Counted from the stretch's first letter, positions 6,911 through 15,094 are shown. The stretch is DNA of 27,646 bases from an uncultured Oscillospiraceae bacterium (GCA_900763705.1 CAAFLG010000073.1:1-27646), one strand, 5' to 3'. Notes: generated by a model not told the origin, from the sequence alone. Translations and numbers: made by a program.

Positions 6911-7873
6911 ATGACAAGAGAACGCAAACGGGGATACCTCTATATTTTGCTGGCTGCCATGCTCTATTCCACGACCGAGGTCGCGCTCAAGGCCCTCGGC
7001 GGCGCGTTCGCGCCCATGCAGGTGACGGTGGAGCGCGTGCTGCTCGGCGCGCTGGCGCTGCTGCCGTTTGCCCTCAGGGAACTCAAAACGCGCGGCATCC
7101 GCCTCACAGGGGCGGACTGGGGCTATTTTGCGCTTCTCGGCTTTCTCACGGTGACGCTGCACATGTCGCTTTTGCAGATGGCTGTGCTGCACATGGATGC
7201 CTCGGCCACGTCGATCATTTACTCGGGAAATCCCGTTTTTGCGCTGGCGGCGGCGCATCTCATCCTGCACGAGCCGCTCAAAAAGAACCACCTGCTCGCC
7301 ATCGGCATAGAGCTTATTGGTATCCTTCTGATCCTCAACCCCGCAAAGCTTGAGATCAGCCTCCGCGGCTTTTTCGAGATCCTCGGCGCGACGATCCTCT
7401 TTGCCATGTACGGCGCGCTCTGCAAACTGCGTGTCGCAAGGCTTGGCAGCCTGGTGATTGCGGATCTCAACATCCTTGTGGGCGGGCTGGAGCTTTTGTT
7501 TCTGCTGCTGCTCGGAAAGATCCCGGCGATCGGTACGCTTTACCGCGGCCTCGGGCTGGACATTTTTGCCGACGTCCCGTTTTTTTCGGGCTTTACGCTC
7601 AAGTCGGCGTTGCTTCTGTGCCATGTTGGCATCGGCTGCGCGGCGATCGGCTTTCTGCTCATGGCGAAGATCACGGAGTATACCTCCGCGACCGAGGCTT
7701 CGTTCGTTTACCTTGTCAAGCCCGTTCTCGCAACGGTTTTGGCGGTGGCCGTGTACGGCGAGCACATCAGCACGAACCGCATGATCGGCATTGCGCTCTT
7801 TGTGCTCTCATCGCTGTGCGTCAGCGTGCCGCTGCTGCGCGAGCTGCGGCGGGGGAGCGGGGCGAAAGCATAA
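6911..7873 (+). CDS. DMT-superfamily EamA transporter
   Basis: A 320-residue inner-membrane protein of the drug/metabolite transporter superfamily with two EamA repeats (about residues 10-140 and 155-310) and some ten hydrophobic helices. Family cues include YSTTEVALKAL in helix 1, the end-of-repeat pattern ASATSIIYSGNPVFALAAAHLILHEPL, and the matching ATEASFVYLVKPVLATVLAVAVYGEHIS of the second half. The duplicated (I/V)xxxxPVFA..L..GE-like blocks are characteristic. A strong ribosome site (GGGAGGAAG) precedes ATG 6911. It is a single-gene unit with its own promoter and terminator. Substrate cannot be predicted; EamA proteins export amino acids and other metabolites. Confidence 0.88.
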   Translation: MTRERKRGYLYILLAAMLYSTTEVALKALGGAFAPMQVTVERVLLGALALLPFALRELKTRGIRLTGADWGYFALLGFLTVTLHMSLLQMAVLHMDASATSIIYSGNPVFALAAAHLILHEPLKKNHLLAIGIELIGILLILNPAKLEISLRGFFEILGATILFAMYGALCKLRVARLGSLVIADLNILVGGLELLFLLLLGKIPAIGTLYRGLGLDIFADVPFFSGFTLKSALLLCHVGIGCAAIGFLLMAKITEYTSATEASFVYLVKPVLATVLAVAVYGEHISTNRMIGIALFVLSSLCVSVPLLRELRRGSGAKA

Positions 7874-7910
7874 AAAAGAGGAAGGGCACTGCCCTTCCTC
7901 TTTTTTATGC
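7868..7910. terminator. Bidirectional terminator carrying the stop codons of both convergent genes
   Basis: A perfect 20-bp stem (7868-7887 with 7891-7910) around a 3-base loop ACT, with six A and six T residues near the foot. The EamA stop (7871-7873) lies in one arm and the MATE stop (7905-7907, minus) in the other. The genes end 31 bases apart. Confidence 0.9.
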
Positions 7911-9284
7911 GATTTTTGTAATGTCGTGGATCCATTTGCCCGAGCGCAGGCGAATGAGGCCGAGGGGGGATTTGAGGATGTACTCGAGCATCAGGCACAG
8001 GCAGAAGATCTCGTTGGGGACCTTGAGCACAAGGCCGAGGATGGCCATGGCGGGCAGTGTGCCGAGCCAGAGGGGGGCATTGTCGATGATAAGCGCGGCG
8101 TTCACATCGCCGCCGCCGCGCAGCACGCCCACGGCCATCGTCGAGGAAAAGCTGTGGAGCGGGATGGCGCAGGCGTAGCATATGAGCATCACGCCGCAAA
8201 GCTGCTCGGAGAGCGCCGAGAGCGAGAAGAGCGGCATGACGAACGGGCGCATGATCGTGACGAACATCGTGTATTCGAGAACACCGAGGCCAATGCCGAA
8301 GATGAGCGAGGTGAAGCACAGCGCCCGGCCGATGTTGTAGACCCCCTTGAGGTTGCCCGTGCCGATCTCCTTGCCGACAATGACCGCCGCTGCCGCCGCG
8401 ATGCCGTAGATGCCTGAGGTCATCAGGCGGTCGATGTTGCCCGCGAGCGTGTAGGAGGCGATGAGATCGGAGCTTCCGGCCATGTGGCCCATGATGACGG
8501 TGATCATCGAAAAGCCCGTGCCCCAGAGCGTTTCGTTGAGCAGCACCGGCGCGCTGTAGCGCAGGAAACGACGCAGCATATCCATGCCGGGGCGGAAGAT
8601 GGCCTGCCACATGAGCGGCAGCGTGCGGCAGCGGAAGGCGTAGGAGAAGCAGATGACGAACTCGACTGCGCGGGATAAGAGCGTTGCCACTGCCGCGCCC
8701 GTGACACCGAGTGCGGGAAGGCCGAGCTTGCCGAAGATGAGAATATAGTTGCCGATGGTGTTGCAGAGCATCGAGATGGCGAAGACGATCATGCCGAAGC
8801 GCGGGTTCTCAATGCTGCGCTGCATACCGATGTAGATGGAAGAGATCGAATTGAGGATGTAGGAAAAACCGACGATGCGGAGGTACGGCTCGGCGAGCGT
8901 GACAAGAGTTGCATTGTCCGTGATGAGGTAGAGCACCTGCGCGGGGAAGGCGCAGAGGATGACGGCAAAGAGCACGCTCACGCCGCCTGCGATGAAAAAG
9001 CCGATGCCCATCACGCGGTTGATGCTCTCGCGGTCGCCGTGGCCCCAGTACTGGCTGATGAGCACGCACGAGCCGCTTTGCAGGCCGAAGACAATGAGCT
9101 GGATGATGAAGATCGGCACATTTGCCACCGTGACGGCGGACATCTGGTCACTGCCGAGAAGGCCGACCATGAAGGTATCCAAAAAGCCGAGGGACGTGGT
9201 GATCAAATTCTGCACGATGACCGGCAGCGCCAGCAGAAAAAGATGCTTGTAAAAGCCCTTGGGCTGATGAAGATAGGAGAACAT
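7905..9284 (-). CDS. MATE family efflux transporter
   Basis: A 459-residue inner-membrane exporter of the MATE family with two six-helix halves. Diagnostic cues: the opening LALPVIVQNLITTSLGFLDTFMVGLLGSDQMSAVTVANVP, the SQYWGHGDRESINRVMG loop after helix 2, PALGVTGAAVATLLSR near residue 190, and in the second half GIAAAAAVIVGKEIG and VLRGGGDVNAAL, which mirror those motifs. Members extrude cationic compounds in exchange for sodium or protons. The start ATG is 9284, with GGAGG (9290-9294) seven bases ahead. It begins 24 bases after the stop of a cysteine desulfurase gene with no promoter between, so the two are probably cotranscribed. That pairing has no obvious functional reason. Substrate unknown. 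Confidence 0.92.
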   Translation of the reverse strand: MFSYLHQPKGFYKHLFLLALPVIVQNLITTSLGFLDTFMVGLLGSDQMSAVTVANVPIFIIQLIVFGLQSGSCVLISQYWGHGDRESINRVMGIGFFIAGGVSVLFAVILCAFPAQVLYLITDNATLVTLAEPYLRIVGFSYILNSISSIYIGMQRSIENPRFGMIVFAISMLCNTIGNYILIFGKLGLPALGVTGAAVATLLSRAVEFVICFSYAFRCRTLPLMWQAIFRPGMDMLRRFLRYSAPVLLNETLWGTGFSMITVIMGHMAGSSDLIASYTLAGNIDRLMTSGIYGIAAAAAVIVGKEIGTGNLKGVYNIGRALCFTSLIFGIGLGVLEYTMFVTIMRPFVMPLFSLSALSEQLCGVMLICYACAIPLHSFSSTMAVGVLRGGGDVNAALIIDNAPLWLGTLPAMAILGLVLKVPNEIFCLCLMLEYILKSPLGLIRLRSGKWIHDITKIA

Positions 9285-9308
9285 TGTCGACCTCCGGTGT
9301 TTTTAGAA

Positions 9309-10442
9309 TTAAAGCATGGGGAAGCGCGTATCGTGATGCGCCTTGAGCGCTCCGGCGAGCGCGTCGATGTCTTCTTTTGTCGTTTCAGGGCCGAAGCTGA
9401 TGCGCAGCACGCCCGCGGCGGTCTTCTTATCGAGGCCCATCGCGCGGTAAACATGGCTCAGCTGTCCGCGATGGCAGGCAGAGCCGGCGGAGATGCAGAT
9501 GCCCTGCGAACCGAGCTCCGTGACGACGTTGGCCGAGGGGTAGCCGACGAGCGAGAGCGAGAGGATGTGCGGCGCTGCGCCGCTGCCGACGCGAACGACG
9601 TCCGGAAGGGCAAGCAGCGTTTCCTCGGCATAGGCCTTGATGGCGGCCATGTGCGCGAGCGTTTCCTCAAGATGCTCGCATCGCAGCGCGACGGCCCTGG
9701 CAAAGCCCGCGATCTGACCTGTGGCCTCCGTGCCGGAGCGCAGCCCCTGCTCCTGCCCGCCGCCGTAGATGAGCGGCTGGGGCGCGCGCACGCGCTCGCC
9801 GAGGTACAGTGCGCCGATGCCCTTTGGCGCGCCGATCTTGTGCCCGCTGACGGAGATGAGGTCCGCGCCGAGTGTGGAGGCGCGGAAGGGAACTTTCAAA
9901 AAGCCCTGCACCGCGTCGGTATGGAGCAGTGCGCGGGACTTTTTCTCTTTCAAAAGCCGCGCGACCTCGGCAACGGGAAAGATGCAGCCCGTTTCGTTGT
10001 TTACAAGCATCATCGTGACGAGCGCGGTGTCATCCCGCAGGGCCTGCTCGACCTGGGAGACGGCAATATTGCCGTTTTTGTCGGGCTTTAGGTAGGTGAC
10101 GGAATAGCCCTCCTGCTCGAGCGCCCGGCACGGCTCAAGGACCGCACTGTGCTCCACGGCGGTGGTGATGATGTGCCTGCCCGCATGGCGGTTCTGATGC
10201 GCGGCGAGGCGGATGGCCCAGTTGTCGCTCTCTGAGCCGCAGGAGGTGAAGATGAGCTCGGATGCCTTGCAGCCAAGCGCTGCGGCGACCGTCTCGCGTG
10301 CATCGTCGAGCTGTGCCTTCGCCTGCTTGCCGAAGGGATACTGAGAGCTTGGATTGCCCCAGGCGGAAAAAAGCGTATCATAAACGGCGCGCGCCACCTC
10401 TTCGGGAACGGGCGTGGTGGCGGCGTGATCGAGATAGATCAT
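9309..10442 (-). CDS. Cysteine desulfurase, NifS/IscS type
   Basis: A 377-residue PLP enzyme that converts cysteine to alanine and forms a protein persulfide for Fe-S cluster assembly and tRNA thiolation. It begins MIYLDHAATTPVP. The PLP lysine is K202 in SVSGHKIGAPKG, and the catalytic cysteine is C323 in SAGSACHRGQ, within a loop like that of class I NifS/IscS proteins. It differs clearly from the EF2568-type enzyme at the left end, so the window holds two distinct desulfurases. No iscU, thiI or mnmA partner is adjacent; mtaB, whose product is an Fe-S enzyme, is transcribed divergently from an overlapping promoter. Ribosome site AAAGGA lies about 10 bases ahead of ATG 10442. The enzyme call is firm; the recipient of its sulfur is unknown. 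Confidence 0.92.
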   Translation of the reverse strand: MIYLDHAATTPVPEEVARAVYDTLFSAWGNPSSQYPFGKQAKAQLDDARETVAAALGCKASELIFTSCGSESDNWAIRLAAHQNRHAGRHIITTAVEHSAVLEPCRALEQEGYSVTYLKPDKNGNIAVSQVEQALRDDTALVTMMLVNNETGCIFPVAEVARLLKEKKSRALLHTDAVQGFLKVPFRASTLGADLISVSGHKIGAPKGIGALYLGERVRAPQPLIYGGGQEQGLRSGTEATGQIAGFARAVALRCEHLEETLAHMAAIKAYAEETLLALPDVVRVGSGAAPHILSLSLVGYPSANVVTELGSQGICISAGSACHRGQLSHVYRAMGLDKKTAAGVLRISFGPETTKEDIDALAGALKAHHDTRFPML

Positions 10443-10466
10443 ATCGGGAAAATCCTTTCTTTTGAC

Positions 10467-10495
10467 TTGTCAGATCTCTCAAATGATTATACAAT
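10467..10495 (+). promoter_or_regulatory. Promoter for mtaB
   Basis: TTGTCA (10467-10472), 17 bases, TACAAT (10490-10495). Its -10 overlaps by two bases the -10 of the opposing desulfurase promoter. Confidence 0.7.
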
Positions 10496-10513
10496 ATATC
10501 AACAAAAAAGCAA
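10486..10513 (-). promoter_or_regulatory. Promoter for the NifS-type desulfurase gene
   Basis: On the minus strand TTGCTT (10513-10508), 16 bases, TATAAT (10491-10486), a consensus -10. It overlaps the mtaB promoter, so the two probably compete for polymerase or share control. Confidence 0.7.
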
Positions 10514-10564
10514 GGGCGGCGGGCGCTTTTTGACGCCGCCTGCGCGGAAAAGGATATAGCGAAG

Positions 10565-11851
10565 ATGAAAGTTGCGATCTGCACCCTCGGGTGCAAGGTG
10601 AACCAATACGAAACGCAGGCACTTGAGCAGGAGCTGAAGCGCCGCGGGCACACGCTCACAGATTTTGAAGAGACGGCGGACATCTATGTTGTCAACACCT
10701 GCTCGGTGACGGCGGTGAGCGACAAAAAGTCGCGCCAGATGCTCCGTCAGGCCAAGCGGCGCAACCCGGCGGCGGTCATCGCTGCCTGCGGCTGCTACGC
10801 CCAGACCCATCCGGAGGATGTGAAGAAGCTCGATCTCGACGTGATCGCGGGCACGAACGACCGCGCGCACTTTATTGACCTTTTAGAGCGAGCGGCGCGG
10901 GAGAAGACGCACATCGTCCATGTGGACGACGTGTGGGAGCGGCGCGAATTTGAGGTGCTGCCCGCGGGCGGTATGGTCAACCGCACGCGCGCGATGCTCA
11001 AGGTCGAGGACGGCTGCGTGAATTTCTGCACCTACTGCCTCATCCCCTACGCGCGCGGGCGCGTGCGCTCGCTGCCGCTCGACGAGGCCGCGCGGCAGGT
11101 GAGGGCGCTGCGCGAGGAGGGCTACCGCGAGATCGTGGTCACGGGCATCGAAATTTCGTCCTACGGCTCGGACTTCAAGGACGGTACCTCGCTCATCGAC
11201 CTTTTAGAGATCATCGCGCGCGAGGGCGGCGAGATGCGCATCCGCCTCGGCTCGCTCGAGCCGCGCACCATCACAGAGGAATTCTGCAAGCGAGCTGCAA
11301 AGCTCAAGTACCTCTGCCCGCACTTCCATCTTTCGATGCAGTCGGGCTGCGACGCGACCTTAAAGCGTATGAACCGCAAGTACGACACGGCACGTTTTAT
11401 GGAGTCCTGCGAGCTGCTGCGCAAATATTTTGACGATCCTGCCATCACGACGGACCTCATCACGGGCTTCCCCGAGGAGACGGAGGAGGAATTCGCGCAG
11501 ACGCTCGACTTCATCGCGCGCGTCGGCTTTGCCGAGATGCACGTCTTCCCCTATTCCATCCGCCCCGGCACGAAGGCCGCTGAGATGCAGCAGGTCGATA
11601 TGCCCGTGCGCGAGGAGCGCGCCGCGCGCGCCGCGGCGGTCGCAAAGGAGATGCAAGAAGCGTACCTTACGCGCTGCGTGGGCAAGACCTTCCCTGTGCT
11701 CTTCGAGCGCGACCGCGCTTCCGGCAGTGCGGGTCACGCGCCGAACTATATGGAGGTCTCCGTCGCGCGCGAGGGACTGCACAATCAGGTGAAGAACGTG
11801 AAGATCACGGCGGTCGACGGCGGCAGTCTTCGCGGCAATCTGGAGGAATAA
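10565..11851 (+). CDS. mtaB: tRNA (N6-threonylcarbamoyladenosine(37)-C2)-methylthiotransferase MtaB
   Basis: A 428-residue radical-SAM enzyme that turns t6A37 of ANN-decoding tRNAs into ms2t6A37. The three methylthiotransferase blocks are present. The N-terminal MTTase domain carries cluster cysteines C10 (TLGCKVNQYET), C46 (NTCSVT) and C77 (GCYAQ). The radical-SAM core carries C151-x3-C155-x2-C158 (CVNFCTYC). The C-terminal TRAM-like part runs from about residue 365. The LGCKVNQYET start and overall length identify MtaB (YqeV) as opposed to MiaB or RimO. The ribosome site is modest (AAAAGGAT). Its stop is 3 bases before yfbR, so the two are cotranscribed. TsaD, which makes the t6A substrate, is encoded some 3.5 kb downstream on the other strand. 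Confidence 0.95.
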   Translation: MKVAICTLGCKVNQYETQALEQELKRRGHTLTDFEETADIYVVNTCSVTAVSDKKSRQMLRQAKRRNPAAVIAACGCYAQTHPEDVKKLDLDVIAGTNDRAHFIDLLERAAREKTHIVHVDDVWERREFEVLPAGGMVNRTRAMLKVEDGCVNFCTYCLIPYARGRVRSLPLDEAARQVRALREEGYREIVVTGIEISSYGSDFKDGTSLIDLLEIIAREGGEMRIRLGSLEPRTITEEFCKRAAKLKYLCPHFHLSMQSGCDATLKRMNRKYDTARFMESCELLRKYFDDPAITTDLITGFPEETEEEFAQTLDFIARVGFAEMHVFPYSIRPGTKAAEMQQVDMPVREERAARAAAVAKEMQEAYLTRCVGKTFPVLFERDRASGSAGHAPNYMEVSVAREGLHNQVKNVKITAVDGGSLRGNLEE

Positions 11852-11854
11852 CGC

Positions 11855-12430
11855 ATGGCCAACCATTTTTACGCCTATATCTCCCGTATGCGCTGCGTCA
11901 AGCGCTGGGCGCTCATGCGCAACACCGAAGAGGAGAACATTCAGGAGCACAGCCACATGGTCGCGGTGCTGGCGCACGCGCTCGCGCTGATCCGCACGCG
12001 CGTCTGCGGCATCCCGACCGACGCGAACGCCGTGGCGGTCGCTGCGCTCTACCACGACGCGACGGAGATATTGACCGGCGACATGCCGACGCCCATCAAA
12101 TACTACAACCCCGAGATCCGCGACGCCTACCGCAAGGTGGAGACCGTGGCGGGCGAAAAGCTCTTATCCATGCTGCCCGGAGCGCTGCGCGCGGACTATG
12201 AGCCCATCATCAAGATCGAGGACGAAACGACGAAAAAGCTCGTCAAGGCGGCGGATAAGCTGTCGGCTTACATCAAGTGCGTGGAGGAGCTCAAGGCGGG
12301 CAACCTGGAATTCAAAAAGGCTGCCGAGCAGACGCGCCGCGCGCTCGATGAGATGAAAATGCCGGAGCTTGACTACTTTATGGCGCACTGCATGGAGAGC
12401 TTCTCCATGACGCTTGACGAGCTGGAATAA
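11855..12430 (+). CDS. yfbR: YfbR-like 5'-deoxynucleotidase (HD domain)
   Basis: A 191-residue HD-domain phosphohydrolase of the YfbR/YGK1 type, which dephosphorylates deoxynucleoside 5'-monophosphates. Metal ligands are visible: H34 in QEHSHMVA, H67-D68 in ALYHDATEILTGDMPTPIKYY, and a later aspartate in KAADKLSAYIKC. The substrate-discriminating arginine-tryptophan pair (KRW, residues 16-18) and E71 are also present. Length matches the family (about 190-200). GGAGG at the end of mtaB supplies the ribosome site, and the gap is 3 bases. It may balance dNMP pools together with the nucleobase permeases nearby, but no tight operon links them. Confidence 0.9.
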   Translation: MANHFYAYISRMRCVKRWALMRNTEEENIQEHSHMVAVLAHALALIRTRVCGIPTDANAVAVAALYHDATEILTGDMPTPIKYYNPEIRDAYRKVETVAGEKLLSMLPGALRADYEPIIKIEDETTKKLVKAADKLSAYIKCVEELKAGNLEFKKAAEQTRRALDEMKMPELDYFMAHCMESFSMTLDELE

Positions 12431-12515
12431 GAAAAATAAGGAATTTCGGAACTTTTTTCGCAAAATAAACGTCTAAACCTTTGCAAGCCCCAAAATCAAA
12501 GTGAGGTGGAAGAAG

Positions 12516-13490
12516 ATGAAAAGATGTTTGACCCTTTTGCTCGCGCTGGTGCTGGCGCTTTCTCTTGCCGCCTGCGGCGCGAAGTCTGCGGGCTCCGATA
12601 CCATGACGGGCAGCTACAACGGCTATGATTCGACGAAGGAAGACTACGACTTTACCGCGACAGATGACGAAGCGGAAGATGCGGGCGCATGGAACGGCGG
12701 CGGGCAGGTAGGCTCGGGTATCGACAAGAGCCTTTCCGAGCGCGGTGTCAAGATGATCTACAGCGCGTACATCGAGATGCAGACGCTCTCCTACGAGCAG
12801 GCGGCAGAGGACATTGCCGCGCTCGTCGAGCGCAGCGGCGCTTACTTCGAACAGAAGGATTTTTCGAGCTATTCCAACGGCTATCGCCACGCAAGTTACA
12901 CTGTGCGCGTGCCGGCGGAGCAGTTTGCCGACTTCTGCACGCAGGTGGGCACGCTTTGCCACGTGACATGGCAGAGCGACTCGGCGGAGGACATCAGCGA
13001 GCAGTATTACGACACGCAGTCACGCCTGGAAACGGCGCAGATCAAGCTTGCGCGCTTGCAGGAGCTGCTCAAAAAGGCGGAAAATATGGAGGACATCATT
13101 ACCATCGAGTCCGCCATCTCCGAAACCGAGTATGAGATCGAGCGCCTTTCCGGCACGGTGCGCCACTATGACGCGCTCGTGGACTATGCGACCGTCACGC
13201 TCGAGCTGAACGAGGTCTATCGTCTCTCCGGCACGGAGGATGCGCCCAAGAGCTTTGGCGAAAAGCTCGGCAACGCCTTTACGGATGGCCTTGCCGCCGT
13301 TGCCGAGGGACTGGAGGACTTTGCGCTCTGGCTCGCCTACAGCTGGCTCGGGGTCCTGATTTTTGTATCGCTTGTGTTTGCGGCCGTGAAGCTCATCGGC
13401 CGGCTGCGCCGCGGAAAGAAGCTGCCGAAACTCGGCAGAAAAAAGAAAAACGCGGAGCCTTCCGCGGATGAAACGAACGTGGAGGAATAA
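12516..13490 (+). CDS. DUF4349 lipoprotein with C-terminal transmembrane helix
   Basis: A 324-residue envelope protein. A lipoprotein signal peptide ends in LSLAAC with the modified cysteine at residue 20, followed by a low-complexity linker rich in Gly, Asp and Thr up to about residue 75. The DUF4349 domain follows: a ferredoxin-like region (MIYSAYIEMQTLSYEQAA...), then a long coiled coil (about residues 165-215, with IKLARLQELLKKAENMEDIITIESAISETEYEIE), then a second strand pair. A transmembrane helix (WLGVLIFVSLVFAAVKLIG) and a basic tail close it. Function of the family is unknown. I chose ATG 12516, 8 bases after GAGGTGG; an in-frame GTG at 12501 would put charged residues ahead of the signal. 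It is coupled to the hydrolase gene that follows (3-base gap). Confidence 0.85.
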   Translation: MKRCLTLLLALVLALSLAACGAKSAGSDTMTGSYNGYDSTKEDYDFTATDDEAEDAGAWNGGGQVGSGIDKSLSERGVKMIYSAYIEMQTLSYEQAAEDIAALVERSGAYFEQKDFSSYSNGYRHASYTVRVPAEQFADFCTQVGTLCHVTWQSDSAEDISEQYYDTQSRLETAQIKLARLQELLKKAENMEDIITIESAISETEYEIERLSGTVRHYDALVDYATVTLELNEVYRLSGTEDAPKSFGEKLGNAFTDGLAAVAEGLEDFALWLAYSWLGVLIFVSLVFAAVKLIGRLRRGKKLPKLGRKKKNAEPSADETNVEE

Positions 13491-13493
13491 ACC

Positions 13494-14111
13494 ATGAACA
13501 TCACCTGGCTGGGCCATTCCTGCTTTCTCGTCGAGAGCGGCGGCTGGCGCGTCGTGCTCGACCCCTACTATGTGGAGACCTATCCTGCGCTGCACGTCGA
13601 CGCGGACGAGGTGCTTTGCTCACATTCCCACCGCGACCACGCCTTTTTGGAGGCGGTGACGCTCTCGGGACGAGACCGGGCGGAAAGCCCCTTTACGGTC
13701 GAGACGGTCTCGACCTTCCACGATGACAAGCAGGGGGCGCTTCGCGGCGAGAACACCATCCATATCCTGCGCGCCGAGGGATCAATGGTCGTGCACTGCG
13801 GTGACCTCGGCCATGAACTGAGCGAGGAACAGCTCAAAAAGATCAAGGGCTGCGACGCGCTGCTCATCCCCGTCGGCGGGTATTACACCATTGATGCTGT
13901 GATCGCCAAAAAGGTTGCGGACGCGGCCGCGCCGCGCGTTCTTGTGCCGATGCACTACCGCTTCGGCGCCCATGGCTATCCCGAGATCGGTACGCTGGAG
14001 GATTTTCTGCCGCTCTGTGATGCTGCAAGGGTACACCGGCTCGATGTGAACGGTTTTACGCTGACGAAGGAAGCACCCGCGGGCATCGTCGTGCCGCGCT
14101 TTGCTGAATAA
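13494..14111 (+). CDS. UlaG/YtkL-like metallo-beta-lactamase fold hydrolase
   Basis: A 205-residue metal-dependent hydrolase of the MBL fold. Motif 1 is SHSHRDHAF near residue 43 (HxHxDH form), preceded by the UlaG-type opening MNITWLGHSCFLVE. A further metal ligand is in VHCGDLGHEL (residues 100-108) and another in VPMHYRFG near residue 155. The group includes L-ascorbate-6-P lactonase UlaG and many uncharacterised hydrolases such as YtkL. No sugar-utilisation genes are near, so a lactonase role cannot be claimed. The start follows the DUF4349 stop by 3 bases with GGAGG in its end, and a terminator follows. These two genes form the end of the mtaB-side operon. Confidence 0.88.
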   Translation: MNITWLGHSCFLVESGGWRVVLDPYYVETYPALHVDADEVLCSHSHRDHAFLEAVTLSGRDRAESPFTVETVSTFHDDKQGALRGENTIHILRAEGSMVVHCGDLGHELSEEQLKKIKGCDALLIPVGGYYTIDAVIAKKVADAAAPRVLVPMHYRFGAHGYPEIGTLEDFLPLCDAARVHRLDVNGFTLTKEAPAGIVVPRFAE

Positions 14112-14123
14112 AAGTAGATAGAG

Positions 14124-14149
14124 AAAAGCCGCCTGGGAGGGCGGCTTTT
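14124..14149 (+). terminator. Intrinsic terminator after the MBL hydrolase gene
   Basis: A 10-bp stem AAAAGCCGCC (14124-14133) with GGCGGCTTTT (14140-14149), a 6-base loop and one further T. It begins 13 bases past the stop and separates the upstream operon from the DUF6512 gene. Confidence 0.85.
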
Positions 14150-14228
14150 TCTGTATAAAGCCCGCCTTTTTCGCGTAGACTGATACAGCCTGCCCCGGGA
14201 AAGCGGGGCGAAAAAGGAGGGGGAGACG

Positions 14229-14771
14229 ATGAAGCGAAAGCTGCGGCACTGGGAGATCGCGGGCTTTGCCGTGACGGGACTTTTCGGGACTCTGTTGCAC
14301 TTTGTCTACGGCTGGACAGGAGAAATGCGCGTCGCGGCGGCATTTTCTGCCGTGAACGAATCGACGTGGGAGCACATGAAGCTGCTCTTCATCCCGTTTC
14401 TGGTGTTCACAGTGGTGGAGTTTATCGTATTTTCCGAGGCGTTCCGCAATTTCTTCGCCGTCAAGGCGGTGGGCGTCCTCGCGGGCCTCGCCGCGATCCC
14501 TGTGCTCTTCTATACGCTGACGGGGATGTTCGGACCGCTTCCGGGCTGGGTGAACATCGCGATCTTCTTCCTCGCCGATGCGCTTGCCTACCTTGTGAGT
14601 TACCGCCTGATGACTGCCGGACGGCTGCGCGGCGGTGCGATGCAGCTTGTGGGCTTTGCACTGCTGTGGCTGCTGCTCTTTGCCTTCGTCTGGTGCACCT
14701 ACCGTCCGCCGCACCTGCCGCTGCTTCTCGACCCTGTGAGCGGCGGCTACGGGATTGTGCGCTCCTTCTGA
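14229..14771 (+). CDS. DUF6512 family membrane protein
   Basis: A 180-residue integral membrane protein with about five hydrophobic helices. The recognisable block is the N-terminal GTLLHFVYGWTG followed by AAFSAVNESTWEHMKLLFIPFLVFTVVEF, where the polar NESTWEHMKL loop and its Glu/His pair are the conserved feature of this family. A conserved WCTYRPPHLPLLLDPVSGGYG closes it. Function is unknown. A very strong ribosome site (AAGGAGGGGG) stands 4-5 bases ahead of the ATG, and a GC-rich hairpin (GCCCC...GGGGC, about 14192-14209) lies just upstream in the leader. It is a single-gene unit pointing into the 531-base gene-free region. Confidence 0.75.
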   Translation: MKRKLRHWEIAGFAVTGLFGTLLHFVYGWTGEMRVAAAFSAVNESTWEHMKLLFIPFLVFTVVEFIVFSEAFRNFFAVKAVGVLAGLAAIPVLFYTLTGMFGPLPGWVNIAIFFLADALAYLVSYRLMTAGRLRGGAMQLVGFALLWLLLFAFVWCTYRPPHLPLLLDPVSGGYGIVRSF

Positions 14772-15015
14772 GGGGGCTTTGCCGCGGCGGTGATATACAA
14801 ATAGTATTATCGCGGAAATCCTGCAAAAACGGCTGCGGAAAAAACTCGAAAATGGCCGCGCAAAAGCAGGGAAAAGCGGGAGGCGGCATCGACGAAAGTT
14901 TTCAAAAAGCCGCAGAGCTGCGTGTTTTTGCGACCTTGTCCGAGCGCTTTAGCGCGTTTGAGCGGAAAGGTGACAAATTAACATAATATTTTCGATAAAA
15001 GGATACTACGGTGAG

Positions 15016-15045
15016 TTATCCACAGTTTCCACAGACTTATCCACA
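15016..15045 (+). promoter_or_regulatory. Cluster of DnaA boxes
   Basis: Two perfect consensus DnaA boxes TTATCCACA (15016-15024 and 15037-15045) flank a degenerate copy GTTTCCACA (15025-15033). All three point the same way. The two perfect boxes are 21 bases apart, two helical turns, so DnaA would bind on one face. The DNA just upstream is AT-rich. Confidence 0.75.
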
Positions 15046-15061
15046 AGTCAGGAAACGCAGA

Positions 15062-15094
15062 AGCGGCGCTGTTTTTTCGGAAAACAGCGCCGCT
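15062..15094. terminator. 14-bp hairpin, possible terminator
   Basis: Perfect stem 15062-15075 with 15081-15094 around TTCGG, then ATTTTC on the plus strand. It could end transcripts from the DUF6512 gene some 290 bases upstream, or act as a structural element beside the DnaA boxes. Confidence 0.5.
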
